Assembly (NCBI GenBank): GCA_021324715.1
Contig: JAJPIN010000087.1
Span: 1 to 7,515, forward strand
DNA length: 7,515 nt
Direction of reading: 5' to 3'
Source of the DNA: Nitrososphaeria archaeon
Lineage (GTDB): Archaea; Thermoproteota; Nitrososphaeria; Nitrososphaerales; Nitrososphaeraceae
Position 1 is the stretch's first letter. Each line of letters starts with the position of its first letter. Under the pieces are notes generated by a model. The model worked only from the letters and a program-made list of their open reading frames with translations, was not told where the DNA came from and ran no database searches. Below, in pieces: positions 4,556-7,515 of the stretch. The position numbers and the translations under genes were made by a program.

Positions 4556-6040
4556 TTACAAGCCAACCTTAGCTTGCTTTTGTTTCTTGATTAGGAACAA
4601 TGAGATACCTACTGCAAATAATGAAAGGACTAGCATGGTCCCAAAAATAAGATCATATGCAACTTTAGATGGAAAATAGTGGTATTGATTACTGGGTAGA
4701 GTAACTAAAAATAAATGCGTCTGCATGAACAAGCCTGCTATTGTTGGACCAATTGAACTGCCGATGATTCTTAATAAGTTACTAATTCCAAGCGAAATCC
4801 CTATTTGTTCAAACGAACTTTGTACCATTACGATATTAGTACTACTGACGTTTGTTAAAGAAATACCAATGGATATTATTACCAAATACGTTGATATGTA
4901 TAGCTCATTTAACCTCATAAACGAAAGCAAACAAAATCCAAGTGACATCGCAAGGGTCCCTATCAATAAAGGAGTTGTCTGTCCGATTCTTGTTATAATT
5001 AAACCTGCTAAAGGACCTAAAATTAAAAGTACAAGTGCAAATGGCATTTGCACTAGTGACATCTGCACTGCATTATTGCCAAAACCAACGGGATATGGAC
5101 TTTGGATCAATATAGGCAATGTTTGGAAAACAGTAAACATGAACATACCTACAAATAGTAAAATGATGTTTGCAGACAAAATTCTCCTCTCCAGAAATAA
5201 GTTTGAACTGATAATTGGAAATTTAGTCCTCCTTTCATATAGCAAAAAAGCAATAAAGCTACCAATAAAAATAATTAAAAAATATAAAGAGTTAATCGGA
5301 ACCCTAATCGATTCTAATGGATCATCATTAGAACCAAAACTGTTGGTTCTAAGAAATGTGATGAATAAGAGAAAAGAGATAATACTCATTCCCAACAATA
5401 TAGACCCTAATATATCGAATTTTTGTGACGGATCTTTCTGCTTTATTTTGGTAGTTTCAATTTGTTTCTTTTCAGTAGGGATAAATTTTATGATTACGAT
5501 AATGAGACATATCGCTATTGGAATAATTGAAAAAAATGTTAGTCGCCAACCATAAAACTGCACGATAGTCCCACCTATTGCAAGTCCCAACACAGAACCA
5601 CCTGCAAACATGGAGCTAATAATACCCTGACTAATTGCCAGTTTTTCTCTTGGAAACCGTTCTCTGACAAGTCCGAATGTGACTGGGAATACTGATATTC
5701 CTATTCCTTGTAGAATTCTCGATATAAGTAACGTGAAATAATCAGTAGAGAATGGTGAAATTATGAGACCTACTGTGTAAATTGATATCAGAATAACAAT
5801 GATCCTCTTCTTTCCATACATGTCGGATAATTTTCCACTTACTGGTGTCATAACTGCGCCTGCAACAAGATATGCACTGAGTATCCATGACGAAGTATTG
5901 TACGATAAATTGAAATCACGGATTAATTGCGGAAGTGCCGGAAGAAGCATCGTCTCCGTATACATTGATATAGTAGCAATGGAACTGAGAATTGCAAGTG
6001 TTTTCCATATTGAATGACTGCTATTTCTTCTACTAGACAA
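4556..6040 (-). CDS. MFS drug-type exporter, DHA2 family (14 transmembrane segments)
   Basis: 494 residues, typical for 14-helix drug:H+ antiporters. MFS marks are LLPALPQLIRDF in helix 1 (32-43, motif D1), GKLSDMYGKKR (69-79, motif A with D73, loop 2-3), SRILQGIG (107-114, motif B with R108), and an AGGSVLGLAIGG stretch (146-157) in helix 5 corresponding to antiporter motif C, although the usual GP is replaced. A charged loop (about 188-206) separates the halves, and hydrophobic segments continue to about 484, ending in a basic tail. The start is TTG at 6040: an in-frame stop lies at 6059-6061, the next internal ATG would cut into helix 1, and a TATA element sits 26-28 bases upstream. The substrate is unknown; family members export lipophilic compounds or antibiotics from the cytoplasm. 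Neighbouring ligand-binding SRPBCC genes are suggestive but not proof of a shared function. Confidence 0.93.
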   Translation of the reverse strand: MSSRRNSSHSIWKTLAILSSIATISMYTETMLLPALPQLIRDFNLSYNTSSWILSAYLVAGAVMTPVSGKLSDMYGKKRIIVILISIYTVGLIISPFSTDYFTLLISRILQGIGISVFPVTFGLVRERFPREKLAISQGIISSMFAGGSVLGLAIGGTIVQFYGWRLTFFSIIPIAICLIIVIIKFIPTEKKQIETTKIKQKDPSQKFDILGSILLGMSIISFLLFITFLRTNSFGSNDDPLESIRVPINSLYFLIIFIGSFIAFLLYERRTKFPIISSNLFLERRILSANIILLFVGMFMFTVFQTLPILIQSPYPVGFGNNAVQMSLVQMPFALVLLILGPLAGLIITRIGQTTPLLIGTLAMSLGFCLLSFMRLNELYISTYLVIISIGISLTNVSSTNIVMVQSSFEQIGISLGISNLLRIIGSSIGPTIAGLFMQTHLFLVTLPSNQYHYFPSKVAYDLIFGTMLVLSLFAVGISLFLIKKQKQAKVGL

Positions 6041-6063
6041 GAGTAATCTTTTGCGATTCTAGT

Positions 6064-6073
6064 AAAGTTATAT
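6064..6073 (-). promoter_or_regulatory. TATA box for the MFS gene
   Basis: The minus strand reads ATATAACTTT, centred about 28 bases before the TTG at 6040. This supports TTG as a leaderless start. Confidence 0.45.
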
Positions 6074-6215
6074 CATCAATATATTTGATTTTGCAAGTTT
6101 TTCCATCTCCTAAAGAATATCGTAAAAATCTCCAAATTGTCCAATATCTCGGTTTGCGTGGCAGTTTCAGTATATCATCAAGTAGTAATGCAAATCGAGG
6201 ACAATCATTTTGACC

Positions 6216-6226
6216 TATATTTTAAT
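6216..6226 (+). promoter_or_regulatory. TATA box upstream of nreA
   Basis: TATATTTTAAT is preceded by GACC. The predicted transcript start is about 6247, where an ATG opens an 11-codon frame, so the nreA ATG at 6263 would have a 16-base leader. Confidence 0.5.
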
Positions 6227-6246
6227 ACCCGTAGATTACAATAACC

Positions 6247-6279
6247 ATGAATCCAAAGATTAATGTCGTCTATATCTGA
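6247..6279 (+). other. Possible leaderless 10-codon upstream ORF overlapping the nreA start
   Basis: ATG at 6247 encodes MNPKINVVYI then TGA at 6277-6279. It lies 27 bases after the TATA centre, so it would be the first codon of the transcript and overlaps the nreA start in another frame. Leaderless initiation here followed by reinitiation at 6263 is possible, or the true transcript start may be lower. No sequence resemblance supports a functional peptide. Confidence 0.3.
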
Positions 6280-7450
6280 AATAAAGAAAAGACTGAATAA
6301 AAACTGGTGTCAATTTATGAATAATAATAGTAAAAAATTTTCTAACAAAGTTATTGATGGATCCTCACCACCCTCGTTATTTGTAGGCGAATATGGATAT
6401 CCACAAGTTAGAATTGGTCCAATGATTCCACCATTTCATGGAGATACCTCAATTTTAGATAAACCCGAATTATGGATGGGCAAATCCTTTGAAGATATAA
6501 TAAACTACAGAATCAGTCTATTAAAAGGAACAATCATACAAAATGTGAATGATATTTCAGGGAGATGTATTGAATCTTTACAAGAAATGGCGTTGTCAAA
6601 AAGCGTCGTAGAAAGCACAGTAACGTTTGAAAAAATTCCCTCACAATACTTAGATATCAACGCTTTAAGTAATAATGAGTCTGAAGTAACTCCTACAGTA
6701 TTCTCAGCCCCCGTAACCGACTTTAAGATTATTCCTTCAACTGCAGATGGCAAAGTTGAAAAAAAATATTACGATCATGATTCGCTTGCTACAGATGCCA
6801 TTATTGATCTTTATGATACTAATATAGATATCAGTAAGATCTCAAAAGTACTAAGTATGGGAATGCTGGGTAAAAAGAAAAATCGTAAACTAGTGCCTAC
6901 TAAATGGAGTATCACCGCAGCTGATGATATCATTTCCCGCTATTTAATAAACAATATCAGAGATAATCCAAGCTTGGATAATTATCTCGTATTTGACTTT
7001 AATCATTTGGCGAATTATTACTCTGTGATATTAATTCCAGATCCTGTTTGGAGTTTTGAAATGATTGAATCATGGATAGATGCCAACGGAAGAACCCATA
7101 TAGGTTCGGATTACGAATTAGGAAAAAAGATAGATCATTACCCTTCAATTGCAGGGGCATATTTTGCGGGAAGATTGTCTGTGGCTGAATACCTTTTTAA
7201 AATAAGAAGAAAAGCGTCGGTGTTGATATTGAGGGAAATACATCCTGAATATTTCATATCGCTTGGTGTCTGGCAGATTAGAGAAGGAATTAGAGAATGT
7301 CTTAAATCTAAGGGAAAAGCGTTTGAGGTGTTTGACTCTGCATTAAGATATGCGACATCAAAAACTTCATTATCAAAAACAGAATGGATGAGAAATAGTT
7401 CAATTATTAAAATCAGGAAACAGAAAAGGATCTCAGATTATCTAGATTGA
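6263..7450 (+). CDS. nreA: DNA repair protein NreA (archaeal Nre family)
   Basis: 395 residues, typical length. Nre proteins are near-universal in archaea. In Haloferax, NreA and NreB contribute to DNA damage tolerance and interact with PCNA; the enzymatic activity is not settled. Family blocks: GSSPPSLFVGEYGYP (33-47), IGPMIPP (51-57), HGDTSILDKPELW (59-71), GKKKNRKLVPTKWSITAADD (203-222), DHYPSIAGAYFAGRLSVAEYL (281-301, key residues A287, G288, R294, E299), LREIHPEY (313-320) and LGVWQIREGIRE (324-335). The C-terminus QKRISDYLD (387-395) resembles a PCNA-interacting peptide (Q-x-x-I-x-x-Y-L). The N-terminal cysteine-rich zinc motif found in many euryarchaeal members is absent; only C16 occurs there. 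The start at 6263 follows a TATA box by about 43 bases with no ribosome binding site. It is monocistronic by appearance, with a T-tract after the stop. Confidence 0.94.
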   Translation: MSSISEIKKRLNKNWCQFMNNNSKKFSNKVIDGSSPPSLFVGEYGYPQVRIGPMIPPFHGDTSILDKPELWMGKSFEDIINYRISLLKGTIIQNVNDISGRCIESLQEMALSKSVVESTVTFEKIPSQYLDINALSNNESEVTPTVFSAPVTDFKIIPSTADGKVEKKYYDHDSLATDAIIDLYDTNIDISKISKVLSMGMLGKKKNRKLVPTKWSITAADDIISRYLINNIRDNPSLDNYLVFDFNHLANYYSVILIPDPVWSFEMIESWIDANGRTHIGSDYELGKKIDHYPSIAGAYFAGRLSVAEYLFKIRRKASVLILREIHPEYFISLGVWQIREGIRECLKSKGKAFEVFDSALRYATSKTSLSKTEWMRNSSIIKIRKQKRISDYLD

Positions 7451-7455
7451 CGGCT

Positions 7456-7515
7456 TTACACTGGAATTAACTTACAGTTTTTTTCTTTGAATCTTAACCA
7501 TTCATCATGAATTAC
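7456..7515 (-). CDS. Possible C-terminal end of a convergent gene running off the right edge
   Basis: On the minus strand the frame starting at 7515 is open for 19 codons and ends in TAA at 7456-7458, reading EWLRFKEKNCKLIPV at its end. This mixed, protein-like composition would put the two convergent stops 5 bases apart, similar to the 7-base gap at 4548/4556. The stretch is too short to identify a family, and an open frame of this length arises by chance fairly often in AT-rich DNA. Confidence 0.3.
   Translation of the reverse strand, partial: VIHDEWLRFKEKNCKLIPV
7478..7488 (+). terminator. T-rich terminator after nreA
   Basis: TTTTTTTCTTT begins 28 bases past the nreA stop. Archaeal RNA polymerase terminates at such U-tracts without needing a hairpin, and none is evident. 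Confidence 0.5.

Noticed and set aside
4725..5555. 276-codon plus-strand open frame
   Set aside because: Lies antisense within the clearly genuine MFS exporter. Its residues mirror the complementary strand of hydrophobic codons, and it has no independent promoter or family match.
6069..6181. 11-bp direct repeat TATATCATCAA (6069-6079 and 6171-6181), reading TTGATGATATA on the minus strand
   Set aside because: Considered as an operator pair or C/D-box sRNA boxes. The C-box match lacks the purine first base, no properly spaced D box follows, and an AT-rich 11-mer can recur by chance.
1..7515. Mobile element, phage, CRISPR or defence system
   Set aside because: No transposase, integrase, array-like repeats, terminal inverted repeats or defence-family proteins were found on either strand. 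The tRNA genes show no adjacent integrase or duplicated 3' end marking an integration site.

Overview
The window reads as a piece of an AT-rich archaeal chromosome, most likely from an ammonia-oxidising thaumarchaeon (Nitrososphaeria). The low GC would suit the Nitrosocosmicus-type soil lineages better than GC-richer Nitrososphaera, but that placement is inference. The archaeal evidence is strong: an archaeal tRNA C56 2'-O-methyltransferase, TiaS (agmatidine synthetase), an NreA-type repair protein, two tRNA genes broken by bulge-helix-bulge (BHB) introns with no encoded CCA, TATA boxes about 26 bases upstream of start codons, and no Shine-Dalgarno sequences.

Layout. Positions 1-315 hold the C-terminal half of the C56 methyltransferase (+). 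Positions 373-494 hold a tRNA-Leu that makes sense only if two introns are removed (17 nt at 30/31 in the anticodon stem and 20 nt at 37/38), giving anticodon CAG. Positions 785-903 hold the initiator tRNA-Met (CAU), also with two introns, both non-canonical (14 nt between G18 and G19 of the D-loop, 30 nt at 52/53 in the T-stem). Positions 954-2315 hold tiaS (-). This left third is therefore devoted to tRNA biology: two tRNAs and two tRNA-modifying enzymes.

The middle holds a secreted or membrane-anchored protein of unknown function with a probable concanavalin-A-like beta-sandwich (2523-3410, +). It is followed by a divergent pair of small SRPBCC/START-fold proteins (3549-3986, -; 4060-4548, +) that share a 73-bp promoter region with one well-placed TATA element per gene. 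The right part holds a 14-helix DHA2-type MFS exporter starting at TTG (4556-6040, -) and an NreA-type DNA repair protein with a C-terminal PCNA-binding-like motif (6263-7450, +). A possible C-terminal end of a convergent gene enters at the right edge.

No CRISPR array, IS element, integrase, phage or defence genes are visible. The most notable content is the pair of doubly interrupted tRNA genes. Each of the four introns can be placed by an independent 4-bp BHB central helix, and three of the four lie outside the canonical 37/38 site. A naive single-intron reading of the tRNA-Leu would assign the wrong anticodon.
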